The notes beneath the pieces are model-generated. The model saw only the letters and a program-made list of their open reading frames with translations, made no database searches and was not told where the DNA came from. Below are positions 34,712 to 42,691 of a stretch of 64,000 bases of DNA, piece after piece. The translations under genes and the position numbers were made by a program. Location: assembly GCA_965219235.1 (NCBI GenBank), contig OZ244721.1, positions 2,542,001 through 2,606,000 on the forward strand, given 5' to 3'. The stretch is from CBDHCC01 sp965219235. Lineage in GTDB: Bacteria > Pseudomonadota > Alphaproteobacteria > Sphingomonadales > Sphingomonadaceae. How positions within the stretch are numbered: the stretch's first letter is position 1; the number at the start of each line of letters is the position of its first letter.

Positions 34712-35404
34712 ATGCGCGAGATCGTGTTCGACACGGAGACCACCGGCCTCTCCCACGCCGGCGGCGACCGGATGGTGGAGATCGGGTGCGTCGAGATCGT
34801 CGGCGGGATGGAGACCGGGCGCACCTTCCACGCCTATTTCAACCCCGACCGCGAGATGCCGGCCGACGCCGAGGCGGTCCACGGTCTGACGACGGTGTTC
34901 CTGCGCGCCCAGCCGCGCTTCGCCGAGCGGGTGGACGAGCTGATCGGGTTCCTGGCCGACGACCCGCTGGTGGCGCACAACGCGCCCTTCGACGTCGGCT
35001 TCCTCAACGCGGAGCTGGCGTTCTGCCGGCGCGCGGCGGTCTGCGGCACGCGGATGCGCGACACGCTGGCGATCGCCAAGCGGCGGCATCCGGGCGCCAA
35101 GCTGACGCTCGACGCGCTCTGCTCGCGCTACGGCATCGATCGCTCGCACCGGGTGAGGCACGGCGCGCTGCTCGACGCCCAGTTGCTCGCGCGGGTCTAT
35201 CTGGAGCTGAACGGCGGCGCGCAGATCGGGCTGTCGCTCGCCGCCGACCGCCCCGCCGGCTCGCCCGGGACCGCGCGCGGCGGCGCGGCGCGCCCGCCGG
35301 TCCGCCCCGCCCGTCCGCACGCCGCGAGCGCGGCGGAACTCGGGCGCCACCGCGCCTTTATCGCCCGCATGGCCGACCCGATCTGGGCGCGGCTGGACCA
35401 CTGA
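34712..35404 (+). CDS. dnaQ: DNA polymerase III epsilon subunit (3'-5' proofreading exonuclease)
   Basis: The 230-residue DEDDh exonuclease has FDTETTG (Exo I), VAHNAPFDVGFLN (Exo II) and RHGALLDAQLLARVY (Exo III). A short C-terminal tail should bind the alpha subunit. Full length. In many alphaproteobacteria dnaQ lies beside coaE; here it has been separated from that operon by about 10 kb. Confidence 0.96.
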   Translation: MREIVFDTETTGLSHAGGDRMVEIGCVEIVGGMETGRTFHAYFNPDREMPADAEAVHGLTTVFLRAQPRFAERVDELIGFLADDPLVAHNAPFDVGFLNAELAFCRRAAVCGTRMRDTLAIAKRRHPGAKLTLDALCSRYGIDRSHRVRHGALLDAQLLARVYLELNGGAQIGLSLAADRPAGSPGTARGGAARPPVRPARPHAASAAELGRHRAFIARMADPIWARLDH

Positions 35405-35440
35405 CACCACGCGCGCCCCGGCGCGCCAACGGAGACACCC

Positions 35441-36013
35441 ATGGACATTCGCATCTCGGGGCACCAGGTCGACACCGGCGAGGCCCTGAAGGACCATGTG
35501 GCCGAGCGGCTGTCCGCCATCGCCGACAAGTACTTCTCCCGCGCCATCTCGGCCCAGGTGACCTTCGGCAAGGGGCCGCACGACCACGGCTTCCGTTGCG
35601 ACATCGTGGCGCACGTCATGGCCAACGTGGTGCTGAAGGGCTCGGGCGACGCCGCCGACGCGCGCCCCGCCTTCGACGTCGCGGCCGAGCGCATCGAGAA
35701 GCAGCTGCGCCGCCACATGCGCCGGCTGAAGGACCGCCAGCAGACGCCCGCCCCGCCGGCGGACGCGATCGCGATCGACAACGCCGCCTACCGCGTCTTC
35801 CAGCCCAACGAGGGCGAGGAGGAGGCCGACGACAACCCGCTGATCGTTGCCGAGACGCGGGTCGACATCCCCGACGCCTCGGTGGGCGACGCCGTGATGA
35901 TGCTCGACCTCAGGAACACCGGCGCGCTCATGTTCCGCAACTCGGGCACCGGCGCCTTCAACATGGTCTACCGGCGCGACGACGGGACCATCGGATGGGT
36001 CGAGCCGCATTGA
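35441..36013 (+). CDS. hpf: Long-form ribosome hibernation promoting factor
   Basis: The 190-residue protein has an N-terminal HPF/YfiA domain (1 to about 105, MDIRISGHQVDTGEALKDHV) and a C-terminal dimerisation domain (about 130-190, VDIPDASVGDAVMMLDLRN). The long form pairs 70S ribosomes into inactive dimers in stationary phase. It precedes ptsN, an arrangement familiar from the rpoN region of proteobacteria, although rpoN is not present here. Confidence 0.95.
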   Translation: MDIRISGHQVDTGEALKDHVAERLSAIADKYFSRAISAQVTFGKGPHDHGFRCDIVAHVMANVVLKGSGDAADARPAFDVAAERIEKQLRRHMRRLKDRQQTPAPPADAIAIDNAAYRVFQPNEGEEEADDNPLIVAETRVDIPDASVGDAVMMLDLRNTGALMFRNSGTGAFNMVYRRDDGTIGWVEPH

Positions 36014-36093
36014 TCCGCTAGCCCCGTCCCGGTAGGAGCGTCGCCCAAGACCCGCGCGGCTTGTCCGGGCCATCGGCTAGGCGGAGAGTTCGC

Positions 36094-36561
36094 GTGACAG
36101 GTTTCCAGTCGATCCTCTCACCCCATAGGGTCGAGGCGCGCGTGGACATTCCCACGAAGAAGGCGCTGTTCGCCCACCTGGCGGAGCTGGGCGCGGCGGC
36201 GTCCGGGCTCGGCGCGGCCGCCGTGTCGGAGGGGCTGTGGCTGCGCGAGCGGCTGGGGCCGACCGGCTTCGGCGGCGGCTCCGCCATCCCCCACGCGCGG
36301 TTCGACGGACTCGCCGCCTTCCACATGGCGGTCGTGACGCTCGCCGAGCCGATCGCCTACGACGCGGTGGACTCCGCGCCCGTCGACCTGGCCGTGCTGC
36401 TGCTGTCGCCCACCGACGGCGGCGCGCGGCATCTGAAGCTGCTCGCCCAGATCAGCCGCCTGCTGAGGAGCGCGGACACCGTCGCCAAGCTGCGCGGCGC
36501 GCGCACCGCCGACGCGCTCTATTCGCTGCTGGTCCCGCCGGACGCGCGTGACGCCGCCTGA
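36094..36561 (+). CDS. ptsN: PTS IIA-like nitrogen-regulatory protein PtsN
   Basis: The 155-residue EIIA-Ntr domain has the phosphorylated His67 in SAIPHARFDG and the hydrophobic VDLAVLLLSP strand. It takes phosphate from NPr and tunes potassium, nitrogen and cell-envelope responses. GTG at 36094 has GGAGAG upstream; an in-frame TTG at 36061 is less likely. It overlaps the next gene. Confidence 0.94.
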   Translation: MTGFQSILSPHRVEARVDIPTKKALFAHLAELGAAASGLGAAAVSEGLWLRERLGPTGFGGGSAIPHARFDGLAAFHMAVVTLAEPIAYDAVDSAPVDLAVLLLSPTDGGARHLKLLAQISRLLRSADTVAKLRGARTADALYSLLVPPDARDAA

Positions 36562-37015
36562 CGCCGCGCCCGGCGGCGGGCAGGCGGCGCACTTCGCCGC
36601 GCTCGAACGGCTCTACGCCGCCGCGCCGATCAACCGGCTGTATCCCTCGCGCCTCGCGATCGAGCGGCCGGGCGAGTCGCGCATCGCCTTCACGCTCGGC
36701 CCCGAACACTTCCACGCCGCCGGCGCGGTCCACGGCACGGCGTATTTCAAGATGCTGGACGACGCCGCCTTCTACGCCGCCAACAGCCTGGTCTCCGACC
36801 GCTTCCTGCTGACCACCGCCATGAACCTGTTCTTCACCCGGCCCATGCGCGCCGGGCCGGTGACGGCGCGCGGCCGCTGGCTGTCGGGCCGCCGGCGGGT
36901 GCTGGTCGCCGAGGGGCGGCTGGAGCAGGACGGCGCGGAGGTCGCGCGCGGCACCGGCACCTTCATGGTCAGCCGCATCGCGCTCAGCGACCTGCCCGGC
37001 TACCGCGACGCGTGA
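36548..37015 (+). CDS. PaaI-family hotdog thioesterase
   Basis: The 155-residue protein has the hotdog-fold pattern HAAGAVHGTAYFKMLDDAAFYA, with the conserved Gly-Asp helix, then MNLFFTRPMRAGPVTARGRW. It should hydrolyse acyl-CoA thioesters; the substrate is unknown. The GTG start overlaps ptsN by 14 bp and its end overlaps the next start by 4 bp. Confidence 0.9.
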   Translation: MTPPDAAPGGGQAAHFAALERLYAAAPINRLYPSRLAIERPGESRIAFTLGPEHFHAAGAVHGTAYFKMLDDAAFYAANSLVSDRFLLTTAMNLFFTRPMRAGPVTARGRWLSGRRRVLVAEGRLEQDGAEVARGTGTFMVSRIALSDLPGYRDA

Positions 37016-37359
37016 CCGCGCGGCTGACCACCGCCCTGCTGGTGACGGCACTGCGCCGGATGGCGGAGGGCGAGGGCGGCGCGGCCACCGTGCTCCAGCG
37101 CGGCGACGAGCAGGCGGGCGGCCTGCTGGTGGTGCTGGCGGAGCGCGGCATCGGGCGCGTCCGGCTGGAGCGGCGCACCGACTGGGACGGCCGTCTGACA
37201 TGGGATCGGGTGGCGCTCGCGTCCGAATCGCCGGAAAACCGCCGTTGCCATGAGGATTTGCTGCAGCGCCGCATGGCTGGCGACCCCGATCTGTGGGGAA
37301 TCGAACTGGATGTCGCGGATGCCGAACGGTTCGCCGCGCAAATGGACGCGCTCGGTTGA
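37012..37359 (+). CDS. DUF1491 family protein
   Basis: The 115-residue alphaproteobacterial protein has the family pattern of a short strand-rich domain: LVTALRRMAEGEGGAATVLQ, GDEQAGGLLVVL and DPDLWGIELDV near the end. Start GTG overlaps the thioesterase stop. Cytosolic; function unknown. Confidence 0.85.
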   Translation: MTARLTTALLVTALRRMAEGEGGAATVLQRGDEQAGGLLVVLAERGIGRVRLERRTDWDGRLTWDRVALASESPENRRCHEDLLQRRMAGDPDLWGIELDVADAERFAAQMDALG

Positions 37360-37540
37360 AGGGCTGACGCACACCCGTCACAGCCGACGGACCAATCGAA
37401 ACGCGCCCGGCCGGACGGGGTTCCCAGCGGACCCGCAAAAAGTCCGGCAGCGCAGTCGGGGGTGAACGCACCGCGGGCGGCGATCGAACGACGATCGGCG
37501 AACCACGGCGGCGGACATCACCGCTCAAGCAAGCGACTTC

Positions 37541-38182
37541 ATGAGCCTGTTCTTCCGCGCCGCGGCCTGCGCCACGGTTCTCGCCACCACGATCGTCACC
37601 ATGGCCACGGGCACGCAGTCCATGGCGGCCATGCTAGACAGCGAGCCGGCGCCGGTCGTCGCCGCCGTGGATCAGCCGGAGGTGGTCGCGTTCGTGTCAC
37701 GGCCGGTCGTGCAGCCGGTGCCGGAGCCCGCCGCCCCCTCGAACGAGCCCGCGGACGCCGCCGACGAGGATTTCGCCACGTTGCGCGACGCGGTCGACAG
37801 CTTCCAGGACGACGAGGCGCTCACCGCCGAGGAGCGCTGCATGGCGATCGCGGTGTTCTACGAATCCAAGGGCGAGCCGCTCGCCGGCCAGATGGCGGTC
37901 GCGCACGTCATCCTGAACCGCGTCGAGAGCCGCCGCTTTCCCAATTCGGTGTGCGGCGTGGTGACGCAGCGCAGCCAGTTCTCCTTCGTGCGCGGCGGCC
38001 GCCTGCCGAGCGCGCGCGCCGGGCGCCAGTGGGAGACCGCCAAGGCCGTGACCCACGCCGCCATGGCGGACGCCTGGGACAGCCCGGTCGGCGAGGCGCT
38101 GTTCTTCCACGCCACCCGCGTCTCCCCGCGCTGGAACAAGACGAAGGTCGCCACGCTGGGCAACCACGTCTTCTATCGCTGA
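37541..38182 (+). CDS. Exported SleB-family cell wall hydrolase
   Basis: The 213-residue protein has a signal peptide (about 1-29), a Pro/Glu-rich linker (35-75) and a SleB-type catalytic domain from about 95. Visible motifs: CMAIAVFYESKGEPLAGQMA, with the proposed catalytic Glu, VILNRVESRRFPNSVCGVV, SQFSF and NHVFYR at the end. It should cleave peptidoglycan in the periplasm. Single gene. Confidence 0.92.
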   Translation: MSLFFRAAACATVLATTIVTMATGTQSMAAMLDSEPAPVVAAVDQPEVVAFVSRPVVQPVPEPAAPSNEPADAADEDFATLRDAVDSFQDDEALTAEERCMAIAVFYESKGEPLAGQMAVAHVILNRVESRRFPNSVCGVVTQRSQFSFVRGGRLPSARAGRQWETAKAVTHAAMADAWDSPVGEALFFHATRVSPRWNKTKVATLGNHVFYR

Positions 38183-38191
38183 GAGCGGAAA

Positions 38192-38316
38192 GCCCTCTCC
38201 CCTTCAGGGGAGAGGGTTGGGAGAGGGGACTGTCCGCCCGGTCATTCTTTCGGCTGACGGTCCCCTCTCCTTCCGCCGCTTCGCGGCTCCCTCCTCTCCC
38301 CTGAAGGGGAGAGGGG
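38192..38316. repeat. Palindromic repeat (CCTTCAGGGGAGAGGG family), copy 2
   Basis: Inverted pair with the same outer cores as 34486-34620 and inner TTCCGCCGCTTCGCGGCTCC. The remaining 38317-38503 is the rho leader, in which no further gene is seen. Confidence 0.88.
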
Positions 38317-38503
38317 TGTTGGCACGCCCCCCGCTTGACGCCCTCCCCCCACACCTCCTACATCGCTTCCCAGATCGAGGTGCGCGCCCAGTCGCGGCGC
38401 GCCCCGGCGGTTCTCCACCGCCGTGACGACGTTTCTCTTCGATCCCACCGGCCGCGCGTCCTCTTCCAACATGGCGCGCCGCCCCACTCCGGACCATCAT
38501 CCC

Positions 38504-39760
38504 ATGCATCTGAAGCAACTCAAGGCCACGCCGCCCGCCGAACTCGTCGCGATGGGCGACGATCTGGGCGTCGAGGGCGCGTCCACGCTGCGCAAGCAGG
38601 ACCTGCTCTTCGCCATCCTGAAGGAACTGGCCGAGGAGGGCGAGGAGATCTTCGGCGAAGGCACGATCGAGGTGCTGCCCGACGGCTTCGGCTTCCTGCG
38701 GTCGCCGGAGGCCAACTACCTCGCGGGCCCCGACGACATCTACGTGTCGCCCAACCAGGTCCGCCGCTTCGGCCTGCGCACCGGCGACACGGTCGAGGGC
38801 GAGGTGCGCGAGCCGCGCGACGGGGAGCGCTATTTCGCGCTCACCAAGCTCAACACCGTCAATTTCGATGACCCCGACGCGGTCCGCACACGGGTCAATT
38901 TCGACAATCTGACGCCGCTCTACCCGGACGAGAAGCTGTCGCTCGACACCCTCGACCCCACCGTCAAGGACAAGTCGGCGCGCGTGATCGACCTGATCTC
39001 GCCGCAGGGCAAGGGCCAGCGCGCGCTGATCGTCGCCCCGCCGCGGGTCGGCAAGACGGTGCTCCTCCAGAACATCGCCAAGGCGATCACCGACAACCAT
39101 CCCGAGGTCTTCCTGATCGTGCTCCTGATCGACGAGCGGCCGGAGGAGGTGACCGACATGCAGCGCTCCGTGAAGGGCGAGGTCGTGGCCTCCACCTTCG
39201 ACGAGCCCGCCACCCGCCACGTCCAGGTCGCCGAGATGGTGATCGAAAAGGCCAAGCGGCTGGTCGAGCACAAGAAGGACGTGGTGATCCTGCTCGATTC
39301 GATCACGCGGCTGGGCCGCGCCTACAACACGGTCGTGCCGTCATCGGGCAAGGTGCTGACCGGCGGCGTGGACGCCAACGCCCTCCAGCGGCCCAAGCGC
39401 TTCTTCGGCGCGGCGCGCAACATCGAGGAGGGCGGCTCGCTCTCGATCATCGCCACCGCGCTGATCGACACGGGATCGCGGATGGACGAGGTCATCTTCG
39501 AGGAGTTCAAGGGCACCGGCAACTCCGAGATCGTGCTCGACCGCAAGGTCGCCGACAAGCGCATCTTCCCCGCGCTCGACGTCGGCAAGTCGGGCACCCG
39601 CAAGGAGGAGCTGCTGGTCCAGAAGGACAAGCTGGCCAAGATGTGGGTGCTCAGGCGCATCCTGATGCAGATGGGCACGATCGACGCGATGGAGTTCCTC
39701 TTGGACAAGATGAAGGATTCGAAGACCAACGACGATTTCTTCGACTCCATGAACGGCTGA
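38504..39760 (+). CDS. rho: Transcription termination factor Rho
   Basis: The 418-residue hexameric RNA helicase has the N-terminal MHLKQLKATPPAELVAMG, the RNA-binding domain with GFGFLRSPEANYLAGPDDIY, the Walker A PPRVGKT (about 179), the Walker B VVILLDSITRLGRAYN and the R-loop. Length matches the family. ATG at 38504 is the usual start; an in-frame ATG at 38423 is less likely. Confidence 0.97.
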   Translation: MHLKQLKATPPAELVAMGDDLGVEGASTLRKQDLLFAILKELAEEGEEIFGEGTIEVLPDGFGFLRSPEANYLAGPDDIYVSPNQVRRFGLRTGDTVEGEVREPRDGERYFALTKLNTVNFDDPDAVRTRVNFDNLTPLYPDEKLSLDTLDPTVKDKSARVIDLISPQGKGQRALIVAPPRVGKTVLLQNIAKAITDNHPEVFLIVLLIDERPEEVTDMQRSVKGEVVASTFDEPATRHVQVAEMVIEKAKRLVEHKKDVVILLDSITRLGRAYNTVVPSSGKVLTGGVDANALQRPKRFFGAARNIEEGGSLSIIATALIDTGSRMDEVIFEEFKGTGNSEIVLDRKVADKRIFPALDVGKSGTRKEELLVQKDKLAKMWVLRRILMQMGTIDAMEFLLDKMKDSKTNDDFFDSMNG

Positions 39761-39764
39761 GTCG

Positions 39765-40472
39765 ATGCTGCTGGAGCTGCTCGCCGCCGCCCACGCCGCC
39801 GCGCCGCCGTCGGCGGGATCGCCCGGAGACATCTGGCACAACATCGTCACCGACTTCTCGAACCTCGGCGACCCGGCCGCGCTCGCCGCGTTCGGCCAGG
39901 TGCTGCTGATCGACCTGGTGCTGGCCGGCGACAACGCGATCGTGGTCGGCGCGCTGGCCGCCGGACTGCCGGCGGAGCAGCGCCGGAAGGTCATCCTGAT
40001 CGGCATCGGCGCGGCCTTGGTGCTGCGCATCGTCTTCGCGCTCGCGGTCACCTGGCTGATGGGCATCATCGGTTTGATCCTGGCGGGCGGCCTGCTGCTC
40101 GTCTGGGTGTCGTGGAGGATGTGGCGCGAGATCCGCGAGGGCGCGCACCACGCGGGCGAGGTCGACGGGATGCGCCCGGCCAAGTCCTTCGCGGCGGCCG
40201 CCTGGGGCGTGGCGGTCGCCGACGTGTCGATGAGCCTCGACAACGTGCTCGCCGTCGCCGGCGCGGCGCGCGCGCACCCCGGCATCCTGATCATCGGCCT
40301 GCTGCTCTCGGTCGCGCTGATGGGCCTGGCCGCCAACGCGATCGCCCAATACATCGAACGCTATCGCTGGATCGCCTATCTGGGGCTGGCGGTGATCGTC
40401 TTCGTGGCGGGCCGGATGATCTACGAGGGCGTCGTGGACCCGCAGGTGGGCGTCCTGAGGCTGTGGGGGTGA
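39765..40472 (+). CDS. TerC / YjbE-family integral membrane protein
   Basis: The 235-residue membrane protein has about seven helices and the two acidic family motifs DLVLAGDNAIVVGALAAG and ADVSMSLDNVLAVAGAA. TerC proteins are linked to manganese export and metal loading of exoenzymes. It begins 4 bp after rho, so it shares the rho transcript. A hairpin at 40484-40507 follows the stop. Confidence 0.92.
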   Translation: MLLELLAAAHAAAPPSAGSPGDIWHNIVTDFSNLGDPAALAAFGQVLLIDLVLAGDNAIVVGALAAGLPAEQRRKVILIGIGAALVLRIVFALAVTWLMGIIGLILAGGLLLVWVSWRMWREIREGAHHAGEVDGMRPAKSFAAAAWGVAVADVSMSLDNVLAVAGAARAHPGILIIGLLLSVALMGLAANAIAQYIERYRWIAYLGLAVIVFVAGRMIYEGVVDPQVGVLRLWG

Positions 40473-40600
40473 GGGTGCGCGCCGTCCCACCTTTCCAAGG
40501 AGGGGACCGTGGGGTGGAGGACGACGGCACGGCCGAGCGGGCCGGATGGCCCAGGCGTCGTGACAGGCGTGGCATGTCCGCCGGGAGACGACGCGGGGGC

Positions 40601-40629
40601 TTGCAAAAGAGAACCATCTGGGTTATACA
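40601..40629 (+). promoter_or_regulatory. Strong sigma-70-like promoter
   Basis: TTGCAA (40601-40606) and TATACA (40624-40629) are separated by exactly 17 bp, close to consensus and AT-rich for this genome. Transcription would start near 40636 and run about 210 nt before the DUF6489 start codon. Confidence 0.65.
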
Positions 40630-40635
40630 AGATCT

Positions 40636-40845
40636 ATGATCCCCGCCAGCCCGCTCTTGATGCCGCGGCCCGCCGGTCCCGTTTCCTACAGTGCCAGAGC
40701 GCGGCGCACCCCACGGTGCGTGAACTTCGGGACCTTTCGCACGGCGCGTCCGGGCGATGATCGCGGGCCTTGTCGTCGTGAGTCGTTGCGTCGGGGCCGC
40801 TCCCCCACCATTGAAGGACTCCGCCACGGAAGGGACCCGAGCCCC
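40636..40845 (+). ncRNA. Candidate structured leader or small RNA upstream of DUF6489
   Basis: The ~210-nt untranslated segment can form several helices: GGTCCCG (40675-40681) with CGGGACC (about 40727-40733), enclosing the hairpin GCGCACC/GGTGCG, and a longer-range pairing GCCCGC/GCGGGC. It may be a stable small RNA such as a 6S-type RNA, or a 5' leader. No family was confidently recognised and no U-tract terminator was found. Confidence 0.3.
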
Positions 40846-41076
40846 ATGAAGATGAACATCGAGATCGACTGCAGCCCGGCCGAGGCGCGCGCGTTCCTGG
40901 GTCTGCCCGACGTGGCGGCGGTCAACGACAGCTTCACCGACGCGGTCGCCTCCGCGATGAAGGGCGGCGCGGCGCCGGAGCGGATGCAGGAGATGGCCAA
41001 GGCGTTCTCGCCGATGAGCGAGCTGGGCCTGGCGATGTTCAACCAGTTCCTGAAGCCGGGCAAGACGGCGGAGTGA
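40846..41076 (+). CDS. DUF6489 family small protein
   Basis: The 76-residue cytosolic protein, MKMNIEIDCSPAEARAFLGL at its start, matches a short family found in sphingomonads and relatives, with FSPMSELGLAMFNQFLK near the end. ATG at 40846 is preferred; the upstream in-frame region is the structured leader. Function unknown. It sits alone between terC and mnmE. Confidence 0.82.
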   Translation: MKMNIEIDCSPAEARAFLGLPDVAAVNDSFTDAVASAMKGGAAPERMQEMAKAFSPMSELGLAMFNQFLKPGKTAE

Positions 41077-41102
41077 GGACCCTCGCCCTATCGTAGGTCC
41101 CC

Positions 41103-41220
41103 GTCATCCCCGCGCAGGCGGGGATCCAGGACCGGCTCTCCCCCACGCCTCACCCGATCGACCGTCCGGAGCGTGGATCCCCGCTGTCGCGGGGATGACG
41201 TTCCAAAGCGCGGGGATGAC
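41103..41220. repeat. Palindromic repeat pair (GTCATCCCCGC family)
   Basis: GTCATCCCCGCGCAGGCGGG (from 41103) and its inverted partner at 41174-41199 (TGGATCCCCGCTGTCGCGGG and on), then a partial copy at 41208-41220. It fills most of the gap before mnmE. Confidence 0.85.
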
Positions 41221-41243
41221 GTTCCAGAGGGAGCGGGCGACAG

Positions 41244-41259
41244 TGTTCCACGTGAAACA
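41244..41259. promoter_or_regulatory. parS: parS centromere site 2 (immediately before mnmE)
   Basis: TGTTCCACGTGAAACA is an exact match to the 16-bp consensus TGTTNCACGTGAAACA. It abuts the mnmE start codon at 41260, so ParB binding could also affect mnmE expression. Confidence 0.92.
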
Positions 41260-42513
41260 ATGACCACCATCTTCGCGCTGGCCGGCGGTTCCGTCCCCGC
41301 GGCCGTCGCCCTGATGCGGATCAGCGGCCCGGACGCGCGCGCCGTCGCCGGGGCGGTCCACGGCCTGCCGGAGCCGCGCCGCGCCTCGCTGCGCCGCTTG
41401 GCCGACCCGGCGGACGGCTCCACCATCGACAGGGCCGTGGTGCTGTGGCTGCCCGGTCCCGCCACGGCGACGGGGGAGGACGTGCTCGAATGGCACCTGC
41501 ACGGCGGCCGCGCGGTGGTGCGCGCCGCCGAACGCGCGCTCCTGGCGCTCGGCTGCCGCCCGGCCGAGGCGGGCGAGTTCACGCGGCGCGCCTTCGCCAA
41601 CGGCCGCATCGACCTGACGGAGGCGGAGGGGCTCGCCGACCTGATCGCCGCCGACAGCGACGCCGCCCGGCGCGCCGCGCTCGCCCAGGCGGACGGCGCG
41701 CTGTCCCGCGCGGTCGCCGGCTGGCAGGCGCGCACGCTGACGCTGGCGGCGCGCACGGAGGCGGCGATCGACTTCGACGACGAGGACGACGTGGCGGTCG
41801 ACCTTGCCGCCGTTCGCGCGGACATGGGGTCGCTGGCGGCGGAGCTGAGGACCGAGCTTGCCCACCCTTCGGGCGAGCGCCTGCGCGACGGCGTGCGCGT
41901 CGCGCTCGCCGGGCCGCCCAACGCCGGCAAATCCAGCCTGTTCAACGCGCTGATCGGTCGCGACGCGGCGATCGTGACGGCGGTGCCGGGCACGACGCGC
42001 GACGTCATCGAGGCGGCGGTGGAGTGGGACGGCGTGCCGCTGCTCCTCCTCGACACCGCCGGCCAGCGCGACACGGCGGACGAGGTGGAGCGGATCGGCG
42101 TCGAACGGGCGGCCGCCGCGATGGAGCGCGCGGACCTGGTGCTGTGGCTGGGCGACGGGGGGGCTCCGCCCGGCGCGCTGGCGCTGCACCCGCGCTGCGA
42201 CGGGCGGGGCGCGGCTCCGTGCGGGCGACTGGCCGTGTCGGCGGTGACCGGCGAGGGGATGGACGCGCTCCGCTCGACCCTGCTGGACCGGGCGCGCGCG
42301 CTCCTGCCCGGTCCCGACGCCCAGGCGCTCACCGCCCGTCAGCGCGCCGGGCTGGCGCGGGCGGCCGAGGCGCTGGAGGCCCGCGACGACGACCCGGTCC
42401 TGCTCGCCGAGTCGCTCCGCCAGGCGAACGCCGCCTGGGACCGCCTCACCGGCCGCGCGGGCACGGAGGAGATGCTGGATCAGTTGTTCGGCCGGTTCTG
42501 CGTGGGGAAGTAG
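41260..42513 (+). CDS. mnmE: tRNA uridine-5-carboxymethylaminomethyl modification GTPase MnmE
   Basis: The 417-residue GTPase acts with MnmG to modify U34 of certain tRNAs. The N-terminal folate-binding domain starts TTIFALAGGSVPAAVALMRI. The G domain is inserted from about 215 with GPPNAGKSSLFN (G1), PGTTRDV (G2) and LDTAGQRDT (G3). The protein ends with the catalytic FCVGK motif. ATG at 41260 follows the parS site directly. Confidence 0.97.
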   Translation: MTTIFALAGGSVPAAVALMRISGPDARAVAGAVHGLPEPRRASLRRLADPADGSTIDRAVVLWLPGPATATGEDVLEWHLHGGRAVVRAAERALLALGCRPAEAGEFTRRAFANGRIDLTEAEGLADLIAADSDAARRAALAQADGALSRAVAGWQARTLTLAARTEAAIDFDDEDDVAVDLAAVRADMGSLAAELRTELAHPSGERLRDGVRVALAGPPNAGKSSLFNALIGRDAAIVTAVPGTTRDVIEAAVEWDGVPLLLLDTAGQRDTADEVERIGVERAAAAMERADLVLWLGDGGAPPGALALHPRCDGRGAAPCGRLAVSAVTGEGMDALRSTLLDRARALLPGPDAQALTARQRAGLARAAEALEARDDDPVLLAESLRQANAAWDRLTGRAGTEEMLDQLFGRFCVGK

Positions 42514-42533
42514 CTCGGGAGAGACTGTCACAA

Positions 42534-42640
42534 GCCCCCTCCCCTTCAGGGGAGAGGGGCGTTGGGGTAGAACTTCCGTGCCGCAGAACAGTCCCCTCTC
42601 CTTCCGCCGCCTCCCTCCTCTCCCTGAAGGGGAGAGGGTT
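42534..42640. repeat. Palindromic repeat (CCTTCAGGGGAGAGGG family), copy 3
   Basis: Inverted pair in the mnmE-mnmG gap with CCTTCAGGGGAGAGGGGCGT at one end and CCCTGAAGGGGAGAGGG at the other. The inner segment GTCCCCTCTCCTTCCGCCGC matches copies 1 and 2. Confidence 0.88.
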
Positions 42641-42691
42641 GCCTGCCCAACCCCCTTGCCCCAGCCCTCACCACCCCATAGCTCCCGCGCC

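Noticed and set aside
39700..39765. Manganese riboswitch before the TerC gene
   Set aside because: The TerC gene begins 4 bp after rho, so there is no leader to hold one.
41211..41232. A second LexA-box-like pair of GTTCC sequences upstream of mnmE
   Set aside because: The GTTC half sites are not separated by 7 bp, and they belong to a palindromic repeat.
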